From: Imbricaverruca yamaguchii
Lineage: Eukaryota > Arthropoda > Thecostraca > Neoverrucidae
Reading direction: 5' to 3'
Length of the DNA: 64,000 bases
Assembly: GCA_034440575.1 (NCBI GenBank)
Contig: JAOTOL010001394.1
Location: 386,001 to 450,000, forward strand
Translations under genes and position numbers: made by a program
The notes under the pieces: model-generated
What the model saw: only the letters and a program-made list of their open reading frames with translations
Database searches by the model: none
What the model was told of the DNA's origin: nothing
Shown: piece by piece, positions 33,728 to 45,429 of the stretch
Position numbering within the stretch: position 1 is the first letter of the stretch
How the letters are laid out: the number at the start of each line of letters is the position of its first letter

Positions 33728-34753
33728 ATGCGGCTTCCACTGACCCCCGAAAATCTAGACACGTCGGCGAGAAAGAGATCAAGGACACGTGTTAGCTCAG
33801 CAGAATCTGAGGAGCCATACCTCACCCCAGTAAGGAAGAGCTCACGGATACTTTCTAGCTCAGTGGAGTCCGAGGAGCCACATCTCATCCCAGAAAGAAA
33901 GAGCTCTCGGACGCGAGCTAACTCGGCAGAATCTGATGACTCGATCGGAACGCCTCCAAGGAAGAGCTCACGAACATGGATCGTTCCCGCTGGTCCAGAG
34001 GAATTAGATACGACGTTAGTGAGGATTGGATTGGATTATGGCTTTACAATGCACTCAGCAGCTGAGATCATATGACGTCGCCTGTCTCTCACCTTGGCAG
34101 GAAGGGCGGGCATCGAACCCCGTACCTGTGGCTTGCCAGACGCTCAGCTTAACCACTGAGCTACCGACGCCCCGACGTTAGTGAGGAAGAGCTCATGAGC
34201 ACGAGCTGGCTCTGTTGAGTCGGAGGAACCATATCCGTTTCTAGTAAGGAAGAAGCTCCGGGCGCGAGCTAGCTCAGCGGCGTCTGATAAATCCGACTTG
34301 AATGCCGCTGCGGCGAGCTCTGGAACTCCGGCGGCTTACAGTGAGCACGAGGAGTCAGACACTACCTCGGCAATGGAGATCTCACGGACACGGTCGGCTT
34401 CGGATAAATCAGGGGAGCTAGACATAACGTTGGTAAAGAAAGGCTCGCGGAAACGGGTAACGTTGGCCGAACCGGGGGAGTTTGACAAGCCGTTGGTGAG
34501 GAAGAGCTCACGAAGGCGAGCCCTTTCGAAGTTGCAGAAGGCTCGCACGCCAGTCAGATGGACCTCTCCAGCAAAAAAGTCCACCACGAAGGCATCTGAC
34601 ACGTCACAAGAGCAGTTTGTTTCCAACTCTGTCCAATTCGGCAAAATAGCTAGAGAACAGCCGCAGGAAGCCGAAAATCTATCATGGTTAGACATTTTCA
34701 GGGTGATGAAAAGGAGAGGCAAGATTCGTCTAAGTGCAGCACAGTGCACGTGA
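33728..34753 (+). pseudogene. 21-residue RKSSR repeat exon, ELYS-like tail, broken by SINE and stop
   Basis: The frame from 33,728 encodes consecutive 21-residue repeats of form RKSSRTRxxSAESxExxxxLV: RKSSRILSSSVESEE, RKSSRTRANSAESDD, RKSSRTWIVPAGPEE, then after a SINE RKSS-stop-ARAGSVESEE, RKKLRARASSAASDK, a less regular one, KKGSRKRVTLAEPGE and RKSSRRRALSK. A SINE (34,026-34,172) with a 15-bp duplication splits the fourth/fifth repeat. Just after it CGA has become TGA. The tail has basic patches (TPVRWTSPAKKSTTKA, KRRGKIRLS) of the kind expected in a chromatin- or DNA-binding tail. ELYS tails in vertebrates carry basic Ser/Arg segments and an AT hook, so assignment to ELYS is reasonable but unproven. 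Confidence 0.5.
34011..34187 (-). mobile_element. tRNA-Ala-like SINE in a coding repeat, perfect 15-bp TSD
   Basis: On the minus strand the body (34,172-34,026) reads GGGGCGTCGGTAGCTCAGTG (A box), then GGTTCGATGCCCGCC (B box), with an anticodon-like GGC, and ends ...GTAAAGCCATAATCCAATCC, an (AATCC)n tail. CGACGTTAGTGAGGA lies on both sides (34,011-34,025 and 34,173-34,187). With the SINE and one duplicate removed the host frame rejoins (TTLVRKSS). The insertion is 162 bp, a multiple of three, but carries stops. Confidence 0.95.
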
Positions 34754-35460
34754 TAATATGGGAGTGACGGTGAAAAGAAAGCGTAATAGAAGTTCCTCGC
34801 AAATCAGTGGAAATGCAGAGTCTGCTGAGGTGGCTGACGAGGCGCTGCAAATGCAAAGAATCGCGAAAGGCAACAGCAAAGAACGTATCTACTGCGGATC
34901 TCCGGTGCAGAGCACTCGTGAGCGCAGTGTGGCTCCTCAGCCGAGCTCGCCGTTGTACCTTCAGGCATGTGTGTGTGTGGGTGAATTTTGTCAGTCTGCT
35001 ACCGTGTGGTGATATCGGCACCTTGAGGCGCGGGCAGCCGCGGAGCAGTCTAAGCAGGCGACCGGAGCGGCTACTGCTCCCGGCGCGGGAGCTGCGTGAA
35101 CGGCACAGGTGATGGCGAGCCGTCTGTGGAAGCGGTACTCGACGAGCGGCCGAAGAAGGATGGTACCGAGTCGAGCCTCCAGGTCACTGCAGACGGCTGG
35201 TAGTATCCAGCTGAAGGTACCAAGAACGAGGCTACAAGAGCTCCGGAGTTGTTACACCAGTCGTGACCTCGGATATCCTCCAAAGTCGATGCTTTCGATC
35301 GGTCGACCGGACCTTATGGCAACACCGAGTTCCTGCGTCGGTCCCCAGCGAGTCCTGGCCGTGGCAGATCCAAGCCGGCCAGCACTGGTGAGCTGGTGAC
35401 CAAGCAGAAGTTGGCCGGGCTCTACAAGGCCGCCAGTGGTCGCCAGTCACCCGCAGCATG
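34754..35460 (+). other. Possible AT-hook-like tail of the ELYS-like gene
   Basis: One frame around 35,100-35,460 reads GDGEPSVEAVLDERPKKDGT and later SPASPGRGRSKPASTGELV. GRGRSKP resembles an AT-hook core (RGR flanked by P/K), and ELYS proteins end in an AT hook. The frame has stops near 35,205 and 35,270, so it is broken or split by introns I cannot place. The segment 34,754-35,100 shows nothing clear. Confidence 0.3.
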
Positions 35461-36690
35461 CGCGCGCACCGTTCCTCTGTGGCCAGATCTTCATCAAGAA
35501 GTAAAAGTTGATGCAGGTGAAGTAAGTGTGCTCGTTCGTGGGCGTCTTGAATAGACAAGCTAAGAGTTCATGGTGGATGTTCATCTCGCGTTTTCGGTGG
35601 TTGCAGTCAGTATGAGAGTTATGCGATGATGATCGGAGCAGCGCTTCGGCTGACCGATTGTGTTGTTCTGTGAATTGCGAACAATGATGCGGCTGGATCG
35701 ACCTGGCCACAACCTTCTGCAGTCGCCAAGTGTTTTGAGGTACGGCTGTCGCATAGTGGTGCGGGTCTGGGAAAGATGGTGTAACTTGTGATAACGTCGA
35801 TAAGTCAGGAACATTATGTATATTACGTGCCTGGGAACATCATATCATTATCAGCACATTTTGAGCATGGCCTAGGCCTGTCCGACATTAAACAATATGA
35901 TGGAAATTTTACCTGCTGCAGGTGTGCTCTCACTTCCTTTGGGGATGACCATTTCGGAACGCGAGTCTCAAAATGTTATTTCTGGGCATATACAATGTTA
36001 TGTCACGTGCCGGTGTAGGCTTAAGTTTGTGAATTTCTGTGCAGTGTTGTACCTGTTGCCAATGGTGGACGCCGGGAGCACATCCATTTGTGTTTGTGTG
36101 TGACAATGCACGTACAAGGTAGCGTGGTACCCGAATCTGCTCTGAGGTGCGGAGCGACGATTTGTGTGGAGATACGTACGATCAGAAGAGTCTCGAGAGC
36201 AATGTAGAGTGCTGATGGTACCACGCCAGTGTGGACAGCTTGATGCATCTCCATAACTCCAGGTGAGAACAGAATTTGAAATGGATGCATTTGTGCAAAA
36301 ATTGAGGGTCTCCAATTATGAATCATGTGCAGCACTTTCAAGACTGTTCAACTGAATCATTCTCAGTCTTCTTCAGTACTCGTATCTGGATGCTGTAGAA
36401 GGTAATATAGACATGTATTACCCAACGTCCTAACCTACCTACCTAACGTGCTAACGTCTGACGGATACAATTACTACGTCGTCGTCATCTTCCTGTGATA
36501 TGCGATCGTGACAGCGGTGCAATCTTTTTAGTGGCGATATGCTCTTGTGCTCGCTTTCACCATGACATTAAACATGTGCGGCGTCGACCAGCTCGTTGGC
36601 ATACGTTGATGATCATGCGTCTCGGTGGTTGTGCAGTCAGTGTATCATGGGGCTGATATGGTGAAGAGCCCAATCGTTTACAAATGTACC
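35461..36690. other. No gene recognised
   Basis: Short ORFs only; nothing with a recognisable domain or repeat. Confidence 0.4.
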
Positions 36691-36699
36691 CGACCTGTT

Positions 36700-37410
36700 T
36701 GGTCATGGGTGGTCAAAGAGGGCCCCTGAGAAGACGGAGGTGGCTCTAGTTTCCGGAGATGACCTCGAGCTGTCATAAAGGGCCCATGGGCCGATGGATG
36801 GGGCCCACGCTGTACAAGGACTCCTGTCCTGATGGAAGGGTCTAAGCTGTTGAATGAAGGCCTCTGTGTTGACAGAGGAGGCTCTGGATCACTGAGGAGA
36901 ACCCTCGCGCCGATTAAAGCCTAGCTGCTTGAAAAAAAAAACTTTAGACTGTCGAGGAGCCAGCATGCTTCTGGGACGACGGATTGGGCCGAGGTCGCAC
37001 ATGGATCGAGGAGGTCTGAGCTGTTGAAAGAGGGCTCATCGGCAACACGGAGTGTCCTGAGCCGTGAAAGAAGGCCCCTGCGCCAACAGAGGAAGTCCCA
37101 CCTCGGACGTGCGCACTAGGACGGCTTTGGCTAACGCTGATGGAGGGGAAGCTCTGAGCTGACGGCCTACCTCACGCTGACGAAGAAGGCCCCCGAGCTG
37201 CGGCGACGGTCCGCACCAAAGCGGAGGATTCCTGGCGCTGCGCAAAAGGCCTCTAAGCACATGGAAGGCCCCGGTCTGCTAAAACCGGTGGTGTATCGAA
37301 GGAGTGAAGGGACAAACGCTCCTGGCGAGTTCGATGGGCCATCCAGGTGACCGCTTTCAGAGGACCGCATGGTTCTCTCAAGGCCCCTGGCTGATATACA
37401 ACTGATACAA
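36700..37410. repeat. Degenerate ~30-bp minisatellite (AAGGCCCCTG / GAGCTGTTGA type)
   Basis: Phrases such as AGGGCCCCTGAG, TCTGAGCTGTTGAA and AAGGCCCCTGCGCC recur about every 30 bases through the whole stretch with heavy drift. It resembles in kind, though not in sequence, the 20,080-20,595 array. Confidence 0.55.
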
Positions 37411-38460
37411 AAATTAAGCCACATCTAACGGTTTGTGTGCAAAGTGCCCTTGAAACCTGAAGACGTTGAGGGCTGTCAAGCGCCGTGAGGACAAGAGAGG
37501 ACCGCCCGAGAGCTGGAATGTCCATGCCAGCTGGAAAGAGTGCCTGGGGATGTATCACGCAGGTGGCATCAATTCAGGTTCGAAAAGCCAAGGTGTAGGG
37601 CAGTTTATCGCTTGCAAGTTTTCAATAAAATGGTGGTTGATCAATCGAATAATCGAATGAGTTGCCTGGTTATGTGGCGGAGATGTCCTCATTAAAGGTA
37701 CTTGAAGTTACGTTTGACAAATTCTTTAATTCCAAGAACTATATATTCTAGGTCAAAGATGTTCAGTTGACATAGGTCAAAGATGATCAGAAATTTGACA
37801 GGTGAACAACGCATGCTACATGTGACTCACGCGTGCTACGATGAAGCGGGTGCTACCCGATCCACGCTGTGCTATTCGAGCACTAATAAACAGGACTAAA
37901 TATGTTGCTGAAGCTATATATACATTAACCATTCAGGTAACCGTAGCATAGCCATGGCAACCTATTCTGGGGAACAAACGGGACAGCTCGTCTATTTAAG
38001 CTTGGGGTGATTCCCCTTCCCATCAACCTTTGTAGTTAGAAGTATTCAAACGTCCATCGTGTTCAACGCCTCCCAGTTTGGCAGGTGTGGGTGGGGGCTG
38101 AAGGTCAGCTTTGGAGGGAGACAGAGGAAACTAAATAGGTGACAGTCTTGGTTGACTTCCTTCCCGGTTCGCGCTGGACGTGTGGGTCAGTCGTGTGGTG
38201 GTTCCGAGGCGGCCTGCCTCACCTACATACCCAAACGGCCTTGATGCGCTCCTCAGGACAACCTGGATTCTTTGTTCCTGTCGTCTCTCTTCCTCGGCAA
38301 TCGCCGCGAAAGGAGCTGCGTGCGTGAGGTTGGGTGGAGAGACATCCCAATCTGTCAGAGGAAGGCAGGCACGTACCCGCAGCACGCCGACCAGCTCACT
38401 GCGATGGTACGGTCGGCTGCGGCCCCGACCGGCGGCTGAGGCCCGGCCGCTGGCGACAGT
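37411..38460. other. No gene recognised
   Basis: Short ORFs without domains. Confidence 0.4.
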
Positions 38461-38479
38461 CGGGTCGAGTCGCAGGTCA

Positions 38480-38597
38480 GTCTAGACGAGTCACGCGTCA
38501 GTCGGGCTGAGTCATGCGTGAGTCGCATCGAGTCACGCGTGAGTCTGGCTGAGTCACGTGTTAGTCGGGCTGAGTCACGCGTAGGTCGGGCTGAGTT
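38480..38597. repeat. 21-bp tandem array (GTCGGGCTGAGTCACGCGTGA)-like
   Basis: Five to six units of GAGTCACGCGT plus a variable GTCGGGCT/GTCGCATC half, spaced 21 bp. On the minus strand it encodes RLTRDSA repeats, which I treat as an effect of the period being a multiple of three. Confidence 0.85.
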
Positions 38598-38599
38598 TC

Positions 38600-39900
38600 C
38601 CATGAGTTGTGTCGAGCTACAAGCGCGCACAGTGTTCATGAACATAAATGAAACTTACCGTTATGTCTCATTTATATCTACATATCCTATATTTGCTCGT
38701 ATTTATAACGTTGAAAGTTCCTCCATGATGGCTCCTTCAGACCAAGACCGATAGCAGCGCGAATAAAGCGAAGGACTAAAACTGACAGCTAGATTTAGCA
38801 TCTGAAAGTTGTAAATCATGTACAGCACGGACCGCATCAGCACTAACGACGTCGCAAAGCTGCAATATCATTGTGGTTGACATTTTCACGGTCAATGTGA
38901 AGGCGATCCTGAGTAGGAATTCGAGCATTGTCTTCGGAAAAGGTCGTCACGCGTTAACTTCGTTCCAGTGCATCTGTTTGATGCCCTCAGGCAGCGTGTT
39001 GTTCAGAAGTGGCCCAAGGAGACACGTCGAAATCCTCCAGTTTTTGCTGGGAATATATTTTGCTGCTTTCGCTATCAGAAATCGGCGCAATAATGCCACG
39101 TTTTCGGTATGCAGCCTTTGTCGTCGGGCTGCTCAAGCCACAGGGGCAATTTTTCTTGCGACACAAATCCTCCGATGCTGTTTGCACGCATTATTTCATC
39201 AGAGCCACACCTCCACCGCCTCGCAGTACCTCGGCACGTGCCTACTACCAGCCGAAACACACCAAGCTAACAAGCCGTCGTAAAAGAGTGCGGGCCGGGC
39301 CACCTGCGAGGCACGTGTCTGCGACACAGCCGGCCTGGGACGTGATGCGGTGGCTCATTAGGGCGCGGCTATGTGGCGCGGCGACCTCTTCTGTAGGCCG
39401 CGGTGCGCCACGTTCGGCCAACGACCATAAATCGAACTCACCTGCCGCACTAACAAGACCGGGGTCAGCACGAGTGGCGTTTAATCACGCCTTATTTGAG
39501 CTCATTAGAGCGTATCTCTTCATCTTGGGTCGGCAGAGGACGGTCCGCCATGTTCATGACTCTGGTGAACGCCGTTGACGGACGAGCCGGTGACACATGC
39601 TGGAGCCACATGCTGGAGCCGCACGGGTTCGGGACGAATGCAGCACATTCTAGTGTGCGATATCACCGCTAGGTGTTGGGCGCGGTGTTGGTCACGGGTA
39701 GAATTGGGCATCATGTTCTGATTTGCTACCAGAATAGCAATGGAATGTGCCACTTTACTGGTTTGCAACAAGGGCTGACCCGGCCCGTCAATTGGTCGGT
39801 GTGTGTGGGGGGCGGGGGAGTGAAGAATTACTTTTGACGGGCCAACGAGAGTACCGAAATCTTCTGATCTCATCTAAAATAATAAGCACGTTTTTTAATT
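38600..39900. other. No gene recognised; one 189-residue open frame
   Basis: An open frame at 39,009-39,578 (plus) has no domain and mixed composition. The minus strand has a stretch SSPTTKAAYRKRGIIAPISD (about 39,130-39,070) that could be an old mobile-element fragment, but I cannot name it. Confidence 0.35.
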
Positions 39901-39902
39901 GC

Positions 39903-40108
39903 CGCTCCGTTATCTCAGTTAGTTAGAGTGCTGGCCTGCACTGGTCTCCCCTGACAAAACACAGGATTCGAGTCGCTTCATGTGCTCGCATTTAGCCCCC
40001 GGCTGGAGGGTCAGTTGGCAGATGGCCCGATAAGGCCGAGGAGGAGCTACCGGGTGGCCGTGTCGGTGCGTTGACGGCACGTTAAACTTTCGGTCTAAAT
40101 TTTGCCGT
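39903..40108 (+). mobile_element. tRNA-derived SINE, third family
   Basis: It begins GCTCCGTTATCTCAGTTAGT (A-box-like), with GGATTCGAGTC (B box), and ends TTGACGGCACGTTAAACTTT. The head differs from the Val-like and Ala-like SINEs, but the end has the same layout (GACGGCACGTTAAAC against GATGTGTCGTAAAACC). No clear target duplication was found. Confidence 0.65.
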
Positions 40109-40164
40109 TGCACTGGAATTCATGGATCGGGTGGTGGGGCCAGGGTTCACGCAGCAATCTCTGC

Positions 40165-41001
40165 TTAACCCGTCCCGTCTCGGGGGTGTCTTCAACCGCC
40201 CTCCCCCTCAGGTGTTTCGCGGATAGCGGACGAACAACGCGCGATAGCGCGCCCAAATTTGGCATACTTTTCCCACATCAATTTGACATGCTGATTCAAA
40301 ATTTTTAGGTCAGGTCATTTAGGGTCAACGAGTTAGTCAAGGTCAAGTGAGGTCACCTCCAAAAAAGCTCAACCAGTCGTCATGGTTTAACGGATATAAA
40401 TATTTTAATGAAACTTTTAGCGTTTGCTTATCTTTACAGATGCAACAAAACATACGAGTTGATTTTTTTCGTTTCTGACTACATACAAATTTTGCGTATT
40501 TGCCATATTGCAGTTCAAATGCAGGATACTGGCTAAAGTAAGCATTTATTATTAGGGAAGGTTGACTTCCAACAACGTTTCTCGGTCTGCTCTACCCACT
40601 GGAAAAGGAAAATGAAAGAAAACTTGAAAACTCAAAATTTTGAAATTATATTTTAAACATTTGGTGGGGGGGGGATGGCAAAAAGAATTATAGCCCTGGT
40701 CGATTTTGCTGTCCTTTTCTCATTCCAAATATTTTTTTTTTCATATATGCGTCAAAATGAACTCCACAGAGTCCAAAAAATAATGTAAGTCGCGAAGTCG
40801 TGAAAATCTAGCCCCCTGGTGACGTCACTGTTGGGGGAAAATTGTTTAGGGGGTGGACTCGGACCCTACTCGTCGAGCGCTTTCCGATGTCACCTCTTTC
40901 GTTTTCGTGCGATGCTTAGTTTGTATTTTAGATGGGGGTCTTCACCCCCCCCCCCCCGAGACGGGGTGTGAGGATTTGACCGGAAAGACGGCGCGGGCTA
41001 A
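40165..41001 (+). mobile_element. TTAA-flanked MITE, copy 5 (forward)
   Basis: An 837-bp copy from TTAACCCGTCCCGTCTCGGG (40,165) to GACGGCGCGGGCTAA (41,001; the final TTAA has become CTAA). The interior is collinear with copy 2, including AGCGTTTGCTTATCTTTA and the C-run/GAGACGGGGTGTGAGG 3' block. Confidence 0.85.
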
Positions 41002-42360
41002 CAATAGTACCTCGGTTCGTAAAGCCACCTCAGCAAGAATTTCGATGAAATTAATTTAAGACATAGGTTGAACTCATTGCAATGTAACAATATCATTGCT
41101 TTCATTTTACTAATGTGCATTTTACTAATGTGCCTACATGCATGCATAATACACTCACACGTACACACATACATATACATATGTGAGCCCACGACTTGTG
41201 GAGAAAGTGGTGCTACTTTGTGGTGGCTATCTCGAAGACGGCATTGTGCCATTCTCAAAAGCTTAACATGGGTGGTATAGATTATACAACGGCCACAAGA
41301 AGTATCATACATTGAGCTCCAATATATGTTTTATCGGTTCGTAAATTGGTGCCTTGATTAGTTTGGAGGAATTTAATTCGGGCTTTAATATTAACGGAAC
41401 GGGAACAAGGAGGAACTTGGGATTAATAAATAAAATGTAATTTATGCCATTCTGCAGTGAAAATTGTCACCCCGACCCGCTCAGTGACGAGCTCAACGCA
41501 GGGCGCCGCTACCGACGAAGGCGTTGAGTAAATGCACTGAAAGCAGCAAAATATTGTCCCGATTGTGTGGCGTGTGTGCATGGGGGAACGATCCAAAAGA
41601 TGTGCTATCCAGCAGGTTTCGGCGCGTGGGGGCCATGACCGTATTGAGCCTCCTTTGATTCGCCCTTGGTCTTCATTGGCTGTATTTGGATACGTTTGAC
41701 GTAAGATGACTATGTCGGTGCACGTTACGGTCTCTGGTGGCTTTATCTGTGTATCTGGATTTCTGACGGCTGTATCTCTCCTTGCGATTCATGGCCATCT
41801 TCATAGGCTACGGGCAAAACTTTATCAAAGCAATTTGAGTAGGGATAATGAAAGCATTAACCAGAGGCCGGTGAATGAGGCTCCCAGCATTGTGGGAGAA
41901 TACTTCATAGGTTTGCATGGTAAATCCAGAAGACAGTGCATGCAGTGGGGGAGGGAAGGCAAGTAATGACGAGACATGTCAAGTACCATGGGTGTCAATT
42001 TGCGAAATTGTTGGGGCTACATGACCTTTTTGTTGGTCAAAGCTGCCACGAAAACCATCTGCATCTAGTATACGTCCATAGTTAATAGGCTAAATAGTTA
42101 AGCTGCAGCCCGATTGGGAACTCAATGATTGAGGAGTGAATCAATTATTTGGGTGTGGGGGGGGGGCACTCCTTTTCATACACAATTATGCCAATTATAT
42201 AAAATGTCACTAGCCATTAATGAGAAATACCAACAATCCTGCCCTACCAAATTGGAAGAAATGTGGTCATGCAGAGTGTCCCAGACAATGTATATCTAGA
42301 CAAAGCTGGTGTTACAGTTCCTCAAGTTGGTGGTCCACCTGCAGTACTGTATTCTCCGCC
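41002..42360. other. No gene recognised
   Basis: An 86-residue open frame at 41,706-41,966 has an N-terminal hydrophobic run (GGFICVSGFLTAVSLLAIHG) that could be a membrane segment, but nothing else supports a gene. Confidence 0.35.
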
Positions 42361-42364
42361 TGGA

Positions 42365-42745
42365 GCCGTATCTATGTCCGTTCTTATCTCTGACGATTGT
42401 GTCTGTAGTAGGCCTGTCACTGACGGGAGAGCCGTATCTGTGTCCGTTCTTACCTCTGACGATTGTGTCTGTACTAGGCCTGTCACTGACGGGAGAGCCG
42501 TATCGGTGTCCGTTCTTATCTCTGACGATTGTGTCTGTACTAGGCCTGTCACTGACGGGAGCGCCGTATCTGTGTCCGTTCTTACCTCTGACGATTGTGT
42601 CTGTACTAGGCCTGTCACTGACGGGAGAGCCGTATCGGTGTCCGTTCTTATCTCTGACGATTGTGTCTGTACTAGGCCTGTTACTGACGGGAGAGCCGTG
42701 TCTATGTCCGTTCTTATTTCTTACGACTGTGTCTGTAACTATTCC
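42365..42745. repeat. 66-bp tandem array, about six units
   Basis: The unit starts GCCGTATCTGTGTCCGTTCT and ends CTGTCACTGACGGGAGA. Copies start at 42,365, 42,431, 42,497, 42,563, 42,629 and 42,695. Because 66 is a multiple of three, four frames stay open through it (plus strand: SVSVLISDDCVCTRPVTDG). I do not claim a protein. Confidence 0.95.
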
Positions 42746-42829
42746 TACCACGGACGGCTATGCTTCTCTGTCCTGGGCTCTTATGGCTGTGTTCAGGGGC
42801 ACGCTTGAAAAAGTGAAGTTGTGACCAAC

Positions 42830-44420
42830 ACGTTCAAGCGGGTGACATTTTTTTTTAGGTGAGTGCTTCATGTGGAGTGTACTATCCTTTCAATGGACGG
42901 TATAAATGAATGAAAAACATGCCTTTGTAGCTTGCATACCACATTTCACATATTTCGTAACGAAATTCTTCACCCACCGTTTGTCAGCCACTGGCTTATT
43001 TTATATACCAGCTGGTATGCAGCGGTTTGTTAGCTGGGGCTTTGACGCTTGAGTGGCCATGTGCAGTTAAAGAATGCACCCTGCTGACGATACCTGATGG
43101 GCAGTTAACTGCTCAATTAAGCTATGTCCTTCCGTCTTGACCGTCCCTCGAAGCAGTCGGAGCAGGCCATTTCATAAGTTGATTAAACTGCCGTAACGGG
43201 TTAAGTAGTATCCGCACTGTAAATCTCCCCGTTTGCTTCCTTTGGACAACACCACAGGGAAACTTATCGTCTACTGTGACAGGTTTAAAGACTTGGGCTG
43301 GCTCGTAAAAAAAAGAAACTTTATGGCCCAGAAAACAATATCCATGAATGTGTATGGGCGACCCGTAAAACAGATCGGTTCTTTCTCTCTGACAACGATA
43401 CCCCTGTCTACGACAATGAATTCTCTTTCTGACAGTGAGGTGGAACACTTCAATCAAGAGACTAGATAAGATATGTGCTGATACGAGGAAAAAGCAAGAT
43501 CATAAAAAGTGCTATGTACAATAGAAGCACTTTTATGTGTGATGTGTGTGATGTGTGTGATGTGTGTGATGTGTGTTCACAATAGTGCGATCCGGAGCCG
43601 CTACTATCGTCCACAAAACCGTCAGTGAAATTAATCACATGTATATATGTTCTTTACATGCCGCCTAACTTCCATTCTCGGCAGAACATTAGCATGACGT
43701 AGAACCAGCATAAGCGCTATAATCGAGAATTCGTTGTGTTTCGACGTGCGAGGAAATGGCCCATTTGTAGTGAGATAATAACCTGATGGCATAGTGGATA
43801 ATAAAAGTCATTCCGATAGGGGAAAACGCTACCCGGATGATGCTCGTGAATGTTCGTGAGGAGCATTTACAGTCAATGTGACACGACGCAATTTAGCTTC
43901 GCATTGCATGTTATAATCAGGTGGGCACAGGAGCGTCAAAATACTCTAGGATGATAGCAGCAACCACTGCAAACTATTTGTCACCTTTGGTGCCGTGCAG
44001 TTCCTTCCAAATGCTGCCAAAAAGTCAGACCATAAAAATCCCGTTCATGGAGCCCACAGCATCTGCCGCCCGCGTAGTGTGTGTCTCATACCATGCGAGT
44101 GAAATTACCTTCGGTGGGATGTTACATCACCCAAAGAGTATGCGTGCTTCATGGCCATGCAAAGTTGCGGGTGATATGTGCGTCTATTTGAACATGTTTC
44201 GTTCATGCTGCCCTCAGTACTTTGGTGTCTCTTCATTCATTCCCCAGATGTAGGTGCACTCTATATTACGAACCATTGTTTGGTAAAATGTGCTTTTTGC
44301 TCTAATTTCCGAATGTTTTATTGCTCAACATCAAGATTTTAAAATAATTTTAAGAAGCTAACAACAGACCTATTTCGAGCTGCTCTCGGAATCAGAGTAA
44401 GAGCCTAAATCCCATTTAAT
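42830..44420. other. No gene recognised; small 10-bp array
   Basis: GTGTGATGTG-type units repeat about four times at 43,535-43,577. An open frame of 110 residues at 43,921-44,253 has no domain. Confidence 0.4.
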
Positions 44421-44429
44421 GAAAGCCTA

Positions 44430-44560
44430 ATTCCTAGAGTATACGCAAATGTGCGCATGCACAAATGTATGTATGCGCAGATGTACGCTAGCACAAATAT
44501 ACCTAAGAGCAAATGCAGACATGTGCAATTGTGCGCATGTTCAAATGTACATAAGTTAGG
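44430..44560. repeat. Degenerate 16-bp minisatellite, locus 1
   Basis: Units like CGCAAATGTACGTATG recur about every 16 bases with drift. This is the same unit as the longer array at 48,305-48,760. Confidence 0.7.
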
Positions 44561-45334
44561 TGATATCATTTGCATAAGATAATCATAAAGTAGTCTGGCC
44601 AGAACAATTATAACAAAATTCAGTGTATGGTCACTGCATGCTCTGTATGTAGACTGTATGTGCTCTACTATACATGTAGAAAAGGGTCCATTGCAGGTAG
44701 GCTGAGTATAGCAAATTGTGAAAATTTGTGCAGGTAGGCACAAATTGTCCTGCCAAAGGCTCCCTGCATGTGCCCTTGTAGTGGTGTCCCTCCGAAGAAA
44801 TAGCCTCCTCCCGACAAATATACCATGGCAATTCATGGATCCAATCCTGATGGCTTGCCTGTAATCAATCTTGGTTTGCTCTAGATGTCAAGATGGACAT
44901 TCATTCCATGACCATGATTTAATTGAGTATTTCCTCCTCACTTCCATATACCAACATTAGTAGATCAGACAACATATATGATAGAGTAAAATACTCTGCA
45001 AGTGCAACATTAACCAACAGCCCTGGCCATCAATGACCATCAATGACTGATCAGGCTAAAACCGAATTAAAACTGAAGCCAGAGATTCAAACCCCACACC
45101 ACCTGTACAGAAGGAAAACTCCAGAAACATATACACCAATTCATCTAGACAGTGTCTACTGGAATGCACTATGTAGAACACACTGGAGAGGTATGGTTTT
45201 TATGCACCACAAGAAGTAATGTTAAAAATAATGAAAAGATGTATCATATCCTGCCCTAACCTATCCTACCTATCCATGCAAGAAAACGCATTAGTTTAAA
45301 TGGGGTTAAGGGGAGAATGATATGCATATATGCA

Positions 45335-45367
45335 TATATATATATATGTATATATTTGTGTTTATAG

Positions 45368-45429
<62 letters not shown>

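Noticed and set aside
39009..39578. 189-residue open frame
   Set aside because: No domain, no repeat of codon bias typical of the SEH1 or ELYS-like frames, and a mobile-element-like look on the other strand.
42296..42824. Four overlapping long frames on both strands
   Set aside because: All are created by the 66-bp period; no evidence chooses one as a gene.
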